Assembly: GCA_036556965.1 (NCBI GenBank)
Contig: DATBIO010000254.1
Coordinates: forward strand, 1-11,517
Length of the DNA: 11,517 nucleotides
Reading direction: 5' to 3'
Source of the DNA: DATBIO01 sp036556965
GTDB taxonomy: Bacteria; Acidobacteriota; Vicinamibacteria; Fen-336
The number at the start of each line of letters is the position of its first letter. Within the stretch, counting starts at the first letter, position 1. Below are positions 1-9,449 of this stretch, in pieces. Made by a program: the position numbers and the translations under genes. Below the pieces are notes generated by a model, which saw nothing but the letters and a program-made list of their open reading frames with translations, was not told the origin of the DNA and did not search any database.

Positions 1-1
1 G

Positions 2-916
2 CGCCTGCTCGCCCGCCTGCAGAAGGAGACCCCCGACCGCTGGCGGAAGGTGGCCGCGGAGTGCAAGGGGGTCAGCGAGGAGACCACCACCGGCGTGCAC
101 CGCCTCTACGACATGGAGAAGGCGGGCACGCTGCTCTTCGCCGCCATCAACGTCAACGACAGCGTGACCAAGAGCAAGTTCGACAACCTCTACGGCTGCC
201 GGCACTCGCTGGTGGACGGCATCATGCGCGCCAGCGACGTGATGCTGGCGGGCAAGGTGGCGGTGGTGTGCGGCTACGGCGACGTGGGCAAGGGCTGCGC
301 CCAGTCCCTGCGCGGCCAGGGCGCGCGCGTGGTGGTGACGGAGATCGACCCCATCTGCGCCCTGCAGGCGGCCATGGAGGGGTACCAGGTGGCCACCCTG
401 GAGGACGTGGTGGAGACGGCCGACATCTTCATCACCGCCACCGGGAACACGGGCATCATCACCGTCGAGCACATGGCGCGCATGAAGGACAAGGCCATCG
501 TGGGCAACATCGGCCACTTCGACGACGAGATCGACATGGCCGGCCTCAAGAAGCACCCGGGCATCGAGCGCACCAACATCAAGCCCCAGTACGACATGTG
601 GACCTTCGCCGACGGCCACGGCGTGCTCGTCCTGGCCGAGGGGCGGCTCTTGAACCTGGGCTGCGCCACCGGCCACCCCAGCTTCGTGATGTCCACCAGC
701 TTCACCAACCAGGTCCTGGCCCAGATCGAGCTGGCCCAGAACCGCGACCGCTACCAGCGCAAGGTCTACGTGCTCCCCAAGCGCCTCGACGAGATGGTGG
801 CGCGGCTGCACCTCCCGAAGCTCGGGGTGAGGCTGACCACGCTCTCGCCGAAGCAGGCGGAGTACATCGGCGTGCCCGTGGAGGGTCCCTACAAGTCCGA
901 CCACTACCGGTACTGA
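2..916 (+). CDS. ahcY: S-adenosylhomocysteine hydrolase (adenosylhomocysteinase), 5' end outside window
   Basis: AhcY splits S-adenosylhomocysteine into homocysteine and adenosine in the cytoplasm, removing the product inhibitor of methyltransferases and feeding the methionine cycle. It uses tightly bound NAD. The frame is open from base 2, so the N-terminal part (roughly the first third of a ~430-470 residue enzyme) lies upstream. Visible signatures are the substrate/NAD-contact stretch KSKFDNLYGCRHS (about 172-210), the Rossmann loop CGYGDVGKG (about 270-295) followed by the acidic TEID strand end, HPSFVMSTSFTNQV near 675-715, and the C-terminal KSDHYRY. In the family, the conserved Lys and Tyr of that tail reach into the neighbouring subunit's NAD site. 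The reading frame is intact to the TGA at 914-916. A strong hairpin begins 6 nt after the stop. The identification is secure; only the missing 5' end limits it. Confidence 0.97.
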   Translation, partial: RLLARLQKETPDRWRKVAAECKGVSEETTTGVHRLYDMEKAGTLLFAAINVNDSVTKSKFDNLYGCRHSLVDGIMRASDVMLAGKVAVVCGYGDVGKGCAQSLRGQGARVVVTEIDPICALQAAMEGYQVATLEDVVETADIFITATGNTGIITVEHMARMKDKAIVGNIGHFDDEIDMAGLKKHPGIERTNIKPQYDMWTFADGHGVLVLAEGRLLNLGCATGHPSFVMSTSFTNQVLAQIELAQNRDRYQRKVYVLPKRLDEMVARLHLPKLGVRLTTLSPKQAEYIGVPVEGPYKSDHYRY

Positions 917-922
917 GCGCCG

Positions 923-957
923 GGTCCGGGGGCGGCTCCGGAGGCGTCCCCCGGACC
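923..957 (+). terminator. Candidate hairpin terminator after ahcY
   Basis: Bases 923-932 and 948-957 form a perfect 10-bp inverted repeat (GGTCCGGGGG / CCCCCGGACC) around a 15-nt loop that contains the small palindrome CTCCGGAG. It starts 6 nt after the ahcY stop, which is where a terminator would sit. No T-run follows on the plus strand (ATACAAAC comes next), so it is not a classical intrinsic terminator. In GC-rich genomes U-poor hairpins may still terminate or stabilise the mRNA end. A stem of this size is not very rare by chance at this GC content, so position is the main argument. Confidence 0.45.
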
Positions 958-986
958 ATACAAACTACCGTACGAACATCCGACTC

Positions 987-1002
987 GGACCGGGCACGGT
1001 CC
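987..1002 (+). other. Small inverted repeat in the leader of the GGDEF-EAL gene
   Basis: GGACCG (987-992) and CGGTCC (997-1002) pair perfectly around the tetraloop GGCA, followed by TTGCTG. It lies 69 nt before the ATG of the c-di-GMP gene, in the 154-bp gap after ahcY. It could be part of a leader structure or an operator. The conserved core of the known c-di-GMP (GEMM-I) riboswitch is not recognisable here. The function is unknown, and a 6-bp stem could be chance. Confidence 0.2.
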
Positions 1003-1070
1003 TTGCTGCGTCGGGTCCGCCGGCGGGCGCGGGCCGAGGGCCCTCCCCGCCGATCCGAAAAGCGAGCAGA

Positions 1071-3392
1071 ATGGGCACCATGGAACGGGGACGCGGGGCG
1101 CCCGAGGATCCGACGGCAACGGCGCGCCTCGGAAGGACCGACGGCGAGCGCCCGTGCTCCGTGGCCGACAGCCTGCGCGACATCGAGGCGCAGTCCGGCC
1201 CGGCCCGCCTCTACGCCGCCGAGCACCACATCCGCGTGCTGGCCGGGAGCCGCAGCTTCTACGCGGGCCTGCACGCGATCGTGGGCGCCCTCGTCGACGC
1301 GCCCAACTTCAGGGTGGTGCTGTGCGACCCGGAGAGCGGCCGGGCCTCCGTGGCCTACGTGGTGGACGAGCGCGAGCCGGCGGGAGAGGCGGTGCCCCAG
1401 GGCCAGCACTCCCTGACCGACTACGTGATGCGCACCGGACAGTCCCTGATGGCCACCCCCGAGGTCTGCCGGCTGCTCGAGTCCACGGGCCAGGTGGACC
1501 CCGTGGACCCGCCCCTGGCCGCCTGGGCGGGGGTGCCCGTCCTGCGCGACGACGTGACGCTGGGCGCCCTGGCCGTCAAGAGGTACGCGGGTCCCCGCTT
1601 CACCCCCGCCGACGTGGGCGCGCTGGAGGCGGTGGCCGCCACCCTGGCCGACGTCGTTCACCACCGCCGCATGCGCGCCCTGGTGCGCGAGAGCCAGGAC
1701 CGCTTCGCCCGCCTGGCGGAGACGGCGGACTGCGCCATCTTCCTGCTCCAGGGCGGGGAGGTGCGCTACGCCAACACGCCCGGCCTGGCCCTGGCCGGGT
1801 GCGCCGGGGACGGCCAGGTGCCGCGCTGGAACATGGTGCACCCCGCCGACCGCGAGGCGGTGATGGCGCAGGTGCGGGAGCGCCTGGACGGCCGGCCCGG
1901 CACCGCGCGGGGCGAGCTGCGCGTGACGGGCGCGGAGGGCACGGAGCGCTGGCTGGAGCTGTCCACCGCCCGCACCTCCTACCGCGGCCGCCCCGCCGTC
2001 CTCGGCGTGGCCTTCGACATCACCGACCGCAAGGAGGCGGAGGAGCAGGCGCGCACCCTGGTCGGCCGCGACCCCCTCACCGGCCTGCCCAACCGCCAGC
2101 TCTTCGCGGACCGGCTGGCCGTGGCCCTCTCCGAGGCGGCGCGGGCCCGGCGCGGGGTGGCCCTGCTCTCCGTGGACCTCGACCGCTTCAAGGACGTCAA
2201 CGACTCGCTGGGCCACACCGCGGGGGACGAGGTGCTGCGCCAGGCCGCCGCCCGCCTGCGCGCGCTGGTCCGCTCCGCGGACACCGTGGCCCGCCTGGGG
2301 GGCGACGAGTTCGTGGTGCTCCTCAAGAACGTGGAGGGGCCGGAGGCGGTGGCCCCGGTGGCGGGGAAGGTGCTGGAGCTGATGCGGGCCCCGTTCCTGG
2401 CCGGCGACCGCGACCTGTTCCTGGGGGCCAGCGTGGGGATCAGCCTCTTCCCCGACGACGCCACCGACGCGGAGTCGCTCCTGCGCAACGCGGACAACGC
2501 GCTCTACCGCGCCAAGGACCACGGGCGCGACAACTACCAGCTCTACTCGCCCGCGCTGCAGGCGCAGGCGGCGGAGCGCCTGGACCTGGAGAGCGGCCTG
2601 CGCCGGGCCCTGGCCGGCAACGAGCTGTGCGTCCACTACCAGCCCATCCTGGACGTGCGCACCGGCCACCTGCACGGGCTGGAGGCCCTCGTGCGCTGGC
2701 GCCACCCGCGCCGCGGGCTGCTGGTGCCGCACGACTTCCTGGCCGTGGCCGAGGCCACGGACCTGATGGTGCCCCTCGGCCTGTGGGTGCTGCGCACGGC
2801 CTGCGCGCAGGTGCGGGAGTGGGACGCGGCCTTCGGCGACCAGCTCCTGCTCGCCGTCAACCTCTCCGCGCGGCAGTTCCGGCAGGCCGACCTGGGCGAG
2901 CAGGTGGCCGCGGTGCTGGCGGAGACGGGGCTGGCCCCCGGGCGCCTGGAGCTGGAGGTCACGGAGAGCCACGCCCTGCCCAGCCCGGAGGCGGCCGCGC
3001 GCGCCCTGGGCGCCCTCAACGCCCTGGGCGTGCGCGTGGCCATCGACGACTTCGGCACCGGCTACTCGTCGCTCAGCCACCTGCGCAACCTGCCCTTCCA
3101 GACGCTGAAGATCGACCAGTCCTTCGTGGCCGGCCTGGCCGCGGGCACGGGCGACGCCGCTATCGTGAGCGCGGTGGTGGCCCTGGGCCACAGCCTCCAG
3201 GTGACGGTGCTGGCGGAGGGCGTGGAGACGCGCGAGCAGCTCGACCTGCTGGCGGCGCGGGAGTGCGACCTGGTGCAGGGCTTCTACTACAGCCCGCCCT
3301 TGAGCGCCCCGGACTGCGAGCGCTTCCTGGCCCTCCACCACCGCTCGCCGGGCGGCGTCCCCCGGGTGCTGCCCTTCCGGCCTCCCGCCTAG
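1071..3392 (+). CDS. GAF-PAS-GGDEF-EAL cyclic-di-GMP synthase/phosphodiesterase
   Basis: This 773-residue cytoplasmic regulator probably both makes and degrades cyclic-di-GMP, the second messenger controlling motility, adhesion and biofilm. The domain order is a GAF domain (about 35-195), a PAS domain (about 207-325), GGDEF (about 330-490, beginning with DPLTGLPNR at 334) and EAL (about 503-760). The cyclase signature GGDEF is intact at 410-414. An RSAD inhibitory I-site lies exactly five residues before it (401-404), implying product feedback. The phosphodiesterase side has EAL at 538-540, NLSARQF, the ELEVTES strand, the metal-binding DDFGTGYSS (D659/D660), LKIDQSFV, AEGVET and QGFYYSPP, so no key residue is obviously lost. 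No membrane segment or signal peptide is seen, so the input is probably a cytoplasmic ligand or redox cue. The start is ATG 1071 with a weak Shine-Dalgarno; M4 at 1080 is an alternative. The stop overlaps the convergent lpt gene. Confidence 0.95.
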   Translation: MGTMERGRGAPEDPTATARLGRTDGERPCSVADSLRDIEAQSGPARLYAAEHHIRVLAGSRSFYAGLHAIVGALVDAPNFRVVLCDPESGRASVAYVVDEREPAGEAVPQGQHSLTDYVMRTGQSLMATPEVCRLLESTGQVDPVDPPLAAWAGVPVLRDDVTLGALAVKRYAGPRFTPADVGALEAVAATLADVVHHRRMRALVRESQDRFARLAETADCAIFLLQGGEVRYANTPGLALAGCAGDGQVPRWNMVHPADREAVMAQVRERLDGRPGTARGELRVTGAEGTERWLELSTARTSYRGRPAVLGVAFDITDRKEAEEQARTLVGRDPLTGLPNRQLFADRLAVALSEAARARRGVALLSVDLDRFKDVNDSLGHTAGDEVLRQAAARLRALVRSADTVARLGGDEFVVLLKNVEGPEAVAPVAGKVLELMRAPFLAGDRDLFLGASVGISLFPDDATDAESLLRNADNALYRAKDHGRDNYQLYSPALQAQAAERLDLESGLRRALAGNELCVHYQPILDVRTGHLHGLEALVRWRHPRRGLLVPHDFLAVAEATDLMVPLGLWVLRTACAQVREWDAAFGDQLLLAVNLSARQFRQADLGEQVAAVLAETGLAPGRLELEVTESHALPSPEAAARALGALNALGVRVAIDDFGTGYSSLSHLRNLPFQTLKIDQSFVAGLAAGTGDAAIVSAVVALGHSLQVTVLAEGVETREQLDLLAARECDLVQGFYYSPPLSAPDCERFLALHHRSPGGVPRVLPFRPPA

Positions 3393-5740
3393 GTCTCCAG
3401 CATCAGGGTCAGGTAGGTCCCGATGGCGCCGAAGACCAGGTTCGGCGCCCAGGCCGCCAGCATGGGGGGCAGCACGCCGTGGCTGCCCAGGGCCTCGAAG
3501 ATGTGCACGGCCGCCCAGTAGACGATGGCGATCATCACGCTGACGCCGATGCCGTAGAGGGCGCCCCGCCGCGCCACCACGAAGGCGAAGGGGATGCCGA
3601 GCAGGGTCATGACCAGGCAGACCACGGGGAAGGCCAGCTTGCCGTGCAGCTTCACCTGCAGGGAGACGACGTCGAGCCCCAGCTTCTCCAGGGTGGCGAT
3701 GTGCCGGCGCAGCTCCCCGAAGCGCAGGGTGTCCGCCGACCGCTGCTCCTGGCGGAAGTAGCCGGGGGCCTCGATCTCCCGCGTGCGCGACTCCGCGAAC
3801 TCGCGGAAGGCGGGGCGCGTGGGCGTGTTGCCGAAGGTGCGCCGCCAGCCGCGCTCGAGGTCGTAGGCCACGCCGTTCCAGGTGGCGCGCGCGGCGTAGA
3901 GGTGGTCCCTCAGGTCCCAGCGCGCCGGGTTCACGTCGTAGACGCTGAGCCCGTACATGACGGGGGCCCCCGTCCGCGGCTCCAGGTAGTCGTAGTGGTA
4001 GATGCGGTTGTCGCTGCCCAGGAGCCAGCGCTTGTCCAGGCGGCTGCCCGACTCGGGGGGCCGGCCCTTGATCACGTTGAAGTCGCGGTTGGCCACGCGG
4101 TTCATGGCCGGCAGCACGTACTCCGCGGCGGAGAACATGAGGAGGGCGGCCAGCAGGCCCAGGATGAGGGCGGGGGCGGAGGCGCGGTAGATGCTGATGC
4201 CGGCCGCCTTCATGGCCGTGATCTCGTTGCGGCGGCTCATGATGCCGTAGGTGATGAGCACGGCCACCAGCACGCACACCGGGGTGACGAGGTGCACCAC
4301 CTGCGGGGAGAAGAAGGCGTAGTAGTGCAGCACCACCACCCCCTTCACGCGGTTCTGCTGCACGTCGTCGAACAGGTCCATGAAGTTGACGAGCACGAAG
4401 AGGGCCCAGAAGGAGACGAGCACGAGGGCGAACTTGCCCACGTAGGTCTGGGCCACGTAGCGGTCGAGCAGCCCGGGCAGGGGCACGCGCAGGCGCGGGA
4501 TGCGCAGGCGCCGCCCGCTGCCCGCCCCCGGCCGCGGGGTGGGGCGCCCCGGGCGCTTGCGCACGCGGGGCAGGAGGCGTGCCCACAGGTGGGGGTCGAG
4601 GGGGTCGAAGGCGGCGGCGCGGTGGTTGGCCACCAGGAGGGCGACGGCGACGGCGCCCAGCACGATGTTGGCCGCCCACATGGAGAGGGCGGGGGAGGCG
4701 AGCCCCGTGTCGCCCGCCTGCTCGCCCAGGCGGATGAGCACGTAGTACGTGAAGATGACGGCCAGGGAGAGGCCGAAGGCGGCGGAGCGCGCCTCCTTGC
4801 GGCTGCCCAGGGACAGGCCGAGGCCCAGCAGGCCGAAGACCAGGCAGGCGCTGGCGATGGCGAACTTCTTGTGGAACTCCACCTCGAAGCGGCCGGTGTC
4901 CTTGCGCCCGCGGCCCTGGGCGCGCAGCTCCGCCACCTTGGCCCGCAGCTCGCGCAGGGACATCTCGCGGTCGCCCTTGGCCAGGGGCAGGTTCGGGAAG
5001 AACTGCTCGAAGGGGAGGGGGAAGTCGCGGCTGGCGAAGTCGAGGCGCTCGTAGGCGGAGGGGTCGAGGGCGGTGAGGGTGTGCAGCACGCCCTGCTGGA
5101 GGCGGATGACCACGGTGCGGCGCTCGCGGTCGATCTCCAGGCGGCCCAGGCGGGCCAGCACCACCGAGGGCTGGCGGGTGTCGGTCTCGTCGTAGAGGAA
5201 GACGTCGCGCCAGTCGTCGCTGCCCGCGTGCATGTCGGACACGTAGACCACCATGCCGGGGATGAAGTCGTCGTTGAAGACGCGGGGGGTGATCTCCGTG
5301 CGTGCCTTGCTCACCAGGAGCGAGAAGACCAGCTCGCGGTAGGCCTGGTTGGCGGCGGGCAGGGCCACCGCCACCACGTAGAGGGTGACGAGGCCGGCGC
5401 CCGCGGAGAGGGCGAGCACGGGGCGCAGGAGGCGGGCGGGGCTGATGCCCCCCGCGCGCATGGCGATCAGCTCGCTGTCGGAGGCCATGCGGCCGAAGGC
5501 CAGCAGGATGCCGAGCAGGAAGGCCATGGGGATGGTGACGGAGAAGATGCTGGGCAGGATGTAGAGGAAGGCCCGCAGCACGGTGGCGGGGTCGGCCCCC
5601 CGCGAGACCAGGATCTTCATGAGCTGCGCGATCTGGTCCAGGAGCAGGATGAAGGTGAAGAGCAGGAGGCCCACCGCGGTGGGAGGGATCACCTCCCGGA
5701 CCACGTAGCGGTCGAGCAGCGTGGGCCGCAGCCTCACCAC
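3389..5740 (-). CDS. Fused LptF-LptG lipopolysaccharide export permease
   Basis: LptF and LptG normally form a heterodimer in the inner membrane which, with the ATPase LptB, lifts LPS out of the membrane and hands it to LptC/LptA. Here both are one 783-residue chain. Residues 1 to about 380 are the first permease: three membrane segments (about 17-40, 60-85, 105-130), a periplasmic beta-jellyroll region, then three more segments. A basic, proline-rich linker (about 380-423) leads to a second permease from L424 with the same 3 TM + jellyroll + 3 TM layout, about 12 TM in total. Each half starts with LLDRYV and has the coupling-helix type sequence ELIAMRAGGIS or EITAMKAAGIS that would contact LptB. 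The start is GTG 5740: AGGA lies 7 nt upstream and an in-frame TAG at 5750-5752 excludes longer starts. No lptB, lptC or lptA lies nearby. Which half corresponds to F and which to G follows the usual gene order and is an inference. Confidence 0.93.
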   Translation of the reverse strand: MVRLRPTLLDRYVVREVIPPTAVGLLLFTFILLLDQIAQLMKILVSRGADPATVLRAFLYILPSIFSVTIPMAFLLGILLAFGRMASDSELIAMRAGGISPARLLRPVLALSAGAGLVTLYVVAVALPAANQAYRELVFSLLVSKARTEITPRVFNDDFIPGMVVYVSDMHAGSDDWRDVFLYDETDTRQPSVVLARLGRLEIDRERRTVVIRLQQGVLHTLTALDPSAYERLDFASRDFPLPFEQFFPNLPLAKGDREMSLRELRAKVAELRAQGRGRKDTGRFEVEFHKKFAIASACLVFGLLGLGLSLGSRKEARSAAFGLSLAVIFTYYVLIRLGEQAGDTGLASPALSMWAANIVLGAVAVALLVANHRAAAFDPLDPHLWARLLPRVRKRPGRPTPRPGAGSGRRLRIPRLRVPLPGLLDRYVAQTYVGKFALVLVSFWALFVLVNFMDLFDDVQQNRVKGVVVLHYYAFFSPQVVHLVTPVCVLVAVLITYGIMSRRNEITAMKAAGISIYRASAPALILGLLAALLMFSAAEYVLPAMNRVANRDFNVIKGRPPESGSRLDKRWLLGSDNRIYHYDYLEPRTGAPVMYGLSVYDVNPARWDLRDHLYAARATWNGVAYDLERGWRRTFGNTPTRPAFREFAESRTREIEAPGYFRQEQRSADTLRFGELRRHIATLEKLGLDVVSLQVKLHGKLAFPVVCLVMTLLGIPFAFVVARRGALYGIGVSVMIAIVYWAAVHIFEALGSHGVLPPMLAAWAPNLVFGAIGTYLTLMLET
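4453..4472 (-). repeat. 20-bp exact direct repeat marking the start of the second permease half (mate at 5701-5720)
   Basis: The 20 bases at 4453-4472 are identical to those at 5701-5720. Both encode LLDRYV, at residues about 8-13 and 424-429 of the Lpt fusion, so the repeat sits at the same place in each half. It fits an internal duplication or constrained N-terminal motifs under strong codon bias. It does not look like a mobile-element repeat because the flanking DNA diverges at once. Confidence 0.6.
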
Positions 5741-5821
5741 CTCGCGATCCTAGCAAGAGGCCCGCGCCGCCGGTTAGCGGCGCCGTTGCCGCCCGGGCGC
5801 GGGGGAGGGTAAGGTGGGGAC
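5741..5821. promoter_or_regulatory. Divergent lptFG/acs promoter region with inverted repeat
   Basis: These 81 bp separate the GTG start of the Lpt fusion (minus) from the ATG of acs (plus), so both promoters should lie here or extend into the neighbouring genes. A perfect 7-bp inverted repeat, GCGCCGC (5764-5770) and GCGGCGC (5777-5783) with a 6-nt spacer, sits near the middle and could be an operator shared by both genes. Ribosome-binding sequences are AGGA for lptFG and AAGGTGGGG (5811-5819) for acs. I found no convincing -35/-10 pair. The repeat is GC-only, and its regulatory role is inferred from position. Confidence 0.35.
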
Positions 5822-7765
<1,944 letters not shown>

Positions 7766-7769
7766 CCGG

Positions 7770-7785
7770 CCGCTCCTAGGAGCGG
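7770..7785. terminator. Palindrome between convergent acs and kinase genes, possible bidirectional terminator
   Basis: CCGCTCCTAGGAGCGG at 7770-7785 is a perfect 16-bp palindrome. It begins 5 nt after the acs stop and contains the TAG stop of the histidine kinase on the other strand (7776-7778). Each transcript would form a CCGCTC/GAGCGG stem with a CTAG loop. No T-run follows in either direction. Its position between two convergent ends suggests termination or mRNA protection for both genes. A 16-bp palindrome somewhere in a window of this GC content is about what chance allows. Confidence 0.4.
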
Positions 7786-9449
7786 GAGACGGTGCCGTCC
7801 TTGGCCGCGGCCTCGGGCGCGGCCGCGGGGGCCGGCGGCTCCGCGCCCACGGGCGGGGCCAGGGGGAGCTGGAGCTTGAAGGTGCTGCCCTTGCCCGGCT
7901 CCGACTCCACCCAGATGCGGCCGCCGTGCCCCTCCACGATGAGGCGGCAGATGTAGAGGCCGAGGCCGCTCCCCGACACCTTCATGTGCTCCTTGGTGCG
8001 CACGCGCTCGAACTTCTGGAAGAGCCGTCCCACCTGGTCGGGGGGGATGCCCAGGCCGTGGTCCTCCACCTCGATGACCACGGTGTGGGGCTCGCGCTCG
8101 CGGCAGCGCACGTGGATGGCCGACCCCTCCGGCGAGTACTTGATGGCGTTGGTGAGCAGGTTGGTCATCACCTGGCGCAGCTTCTCGGGGTCGCCGCGGA
8201 GGGCGGGGAAGCCCTCCGGCACGTCGAGGTTGAAGGAGGAGCGCTCGGCGGAGATGCGGGCCACGGCGTCCCACAGGAACGACCCCACCTCGATGTCGGT
8301 CAGGTGGTACTGGAGGGCCGCCCCTTCGATCTGGGTGATGAGGAAGGTGTCGGCGGCCAGGCGGGCCAGGTCGTCCGTCTGCCCGATGATGGTGCGCATG
8401 AACTCGCGCCGGCTGTCCGCGCCGATGGAGGCGTCCTCCAGCACCACCTCCGCGAAGCCGCGGATGGCCATGAGGGGGCTGCGGAAGTCGTGGGCCACCA
8501 TGGCCACGAACTCGCTCTTCAGCCGGTCGAACTCCTGGAGCTGGAGGTTGGCCTGCTTGAGCTGGTCGTGGAGCTGCATGTTCTCCACCGCCACCGAGGC
8601 CTGGTGCGCGGCCGCCTCCAGCATCTGCAGGTCCGGCTCGCGGAAGGGCTGGGGCCGGTCGCCCACCGCCAGCACCCCCAGGACCTGCGGCCCGCGGCGG
8701 ATGGGCACGGCCAGGAGCGAGCGCAGGCCGAGGGCCGTCACCAGCTCGGGGATCAGGCGCAGGTCGCCGCGCGCCTCGTTGCTGAGGAGGGCGCCGTTGA
8801 CCCGGAAGTTCCAGCGCGCGCGCGCGTCGTCCACCGCGTAGCGGACCTTGGCCACCTGCTCGGGGCGGAGGCCGTGCCCGGGCGCCTGGCCGGCCATCTC
8901 CCGGGACTCGGGGTGGTAGAGCAGGGCGAGGCCCTTGGGCGCGCGCAGCATCTCCGCGCTCTGCCGCGCCACCTGGCCGAACAGCGTGTCCGGGCTGCTG
9001 GCCAGGGAGAAGGCCCAGGCCATGCGGTTGAGCGAGGTCAGGGCCTGCACCTCGCGCTCCAGGCGGGCCCGCTCCGGCCAGGTGTCCAGGAGCCGGTTCA
9101 CGCGCCGCACCAGCGCGGCCTGCTCCACCGGCTCCACGATCTCGTCGTCGATGGGCCCGAGCAGGGAGGCGTCCTCCGTGCGGCGCAGCACGCCCAGCAC
9201 GGGCACGGGCCGGTCCAGGCGCGCGCGCAGGGCGGCCATGGTCACGCTGAGCGGGTGGTCCAGGGGCGCCACCGCGATCACCACGTCGGGGGAGACGGTG
9301 GACAGGGACTCCAGCGTCCCGGGCAGGGCCTCGTCCGCCACCAAGCTCACCAGGTGGCCGGCGTAACGCAGCCCGCGCGCGATGTGCTCGGCGCGGGTGA
9401 AGTCGCGGTGCACGATGGCCAGGCGACGCAGGATCGCCGCCGGGGACAT
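7776..9449 (-). CDS. Hybrid-like sensor histidine kinase: degenerate receiver - GAF - HisKA - HATPase
   Basis: This 557-residue cytoplasmic kinase has no membrane segment. Residues about 8-115 resemble a receiver fold (LAIVHRDF, DVVIAVAPLD, EIVEPVEQAAL), but the phosphoacceptor aspartate position is not Asp and the usual Lys-Pro reads Glu-Pro, so it is probably a pseudoreceiver. A GAF domain (about 140-290) and a short coiled stretch lead to HisKA with the H-box AHDFRSPL (H320). HATPase_c follows, with the N-box NLLTNAIKYSP (N434), G1 DHGLGIP and G2 GSGLGLYI, so autophosphorylation looks intact. The tail is Ala/Pro-rich. ATG 9449 was chosen because it overlaps the upstream regulator's TGA as TGATG, with AAGG 4 nt before it. 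The same frame is open further upstream, but only as out-of-frame translation of the regulator gene. The overlapping receiver protein is the likely partner. The signal sensed is unknown. Confidence 0.93.
   Translation of the reverse strand: MSPAAILRRLAIVHRDFTRAEHIARGLRYAGHLVSLVADEALPGTLESLSTVSPDVVIAVAPLDHPLSVTMAALRARLDRPVPVLGVLRRTEDASLLGPIDDEIVEPVEQAALVRRVNRLLDTWPERARLEREVQALTSLNRMAWAFSLASSPDTLFGQVARQSAEMLRAPKGLALLYHPESREMAGQAPGHGLRPEQVAKVRYAVDDARARWNFRVNGALLSNEARGDLRLIPELVTALGLRSLLAVPIRRGPQVLGVLAVGDRPQPFREPDLQMLEAAAHQASVAVENMQLHDQLKQANLQLQEFDRLKSEFVAMVAHDFRSPLMAIRGFAEVVLEDASIGADSRREFMRTIIGQTDDLARLAADTFLITQIEGAALQYHLTDIEVGSFLWDAVARISAERSSFNLDVPEGFPALRGDPEKLRQVMTNLLTNAIKYSPEGSAIHVRCREREPHTVVIEVEDHGLGIPPDQVGRLFQKFERVRTKEHMKVSGSGLGLYICRLIVEGHGGRIWVESEPGKGSTFKLQLPLAPPVGAEPPAPAAAPEAAAKDGTVSRS

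Noticed and set aside
961..1070. c-di-GMP or SAH riboswitch upstream of the GGDEF-EAL gene
   Set aside because: The conserved core sequences of those classes are not recognisable, and SAH riboswitches usually precede ahcY rather than follow it.
702..5812. Very long open frames opposite or alongside the c-di-GMP and Lpt genes (about 1,550-1,680 codons)
   Set aside because: Their products are low-complexity Arg/Gly/Pro/Ala or His/Val/Glu-rich strings with no domain. They are shadows caused by high GC, which removes stop codons, over genes with clear motifs.
5786..5815. TTGCCG...TAAGGT as an acs promoter
   Set aside because: The -10 candidate matches only 3 of 6 positions and ends 6 nt before the ATG, where it coincides with the ribosome-binding sequence.
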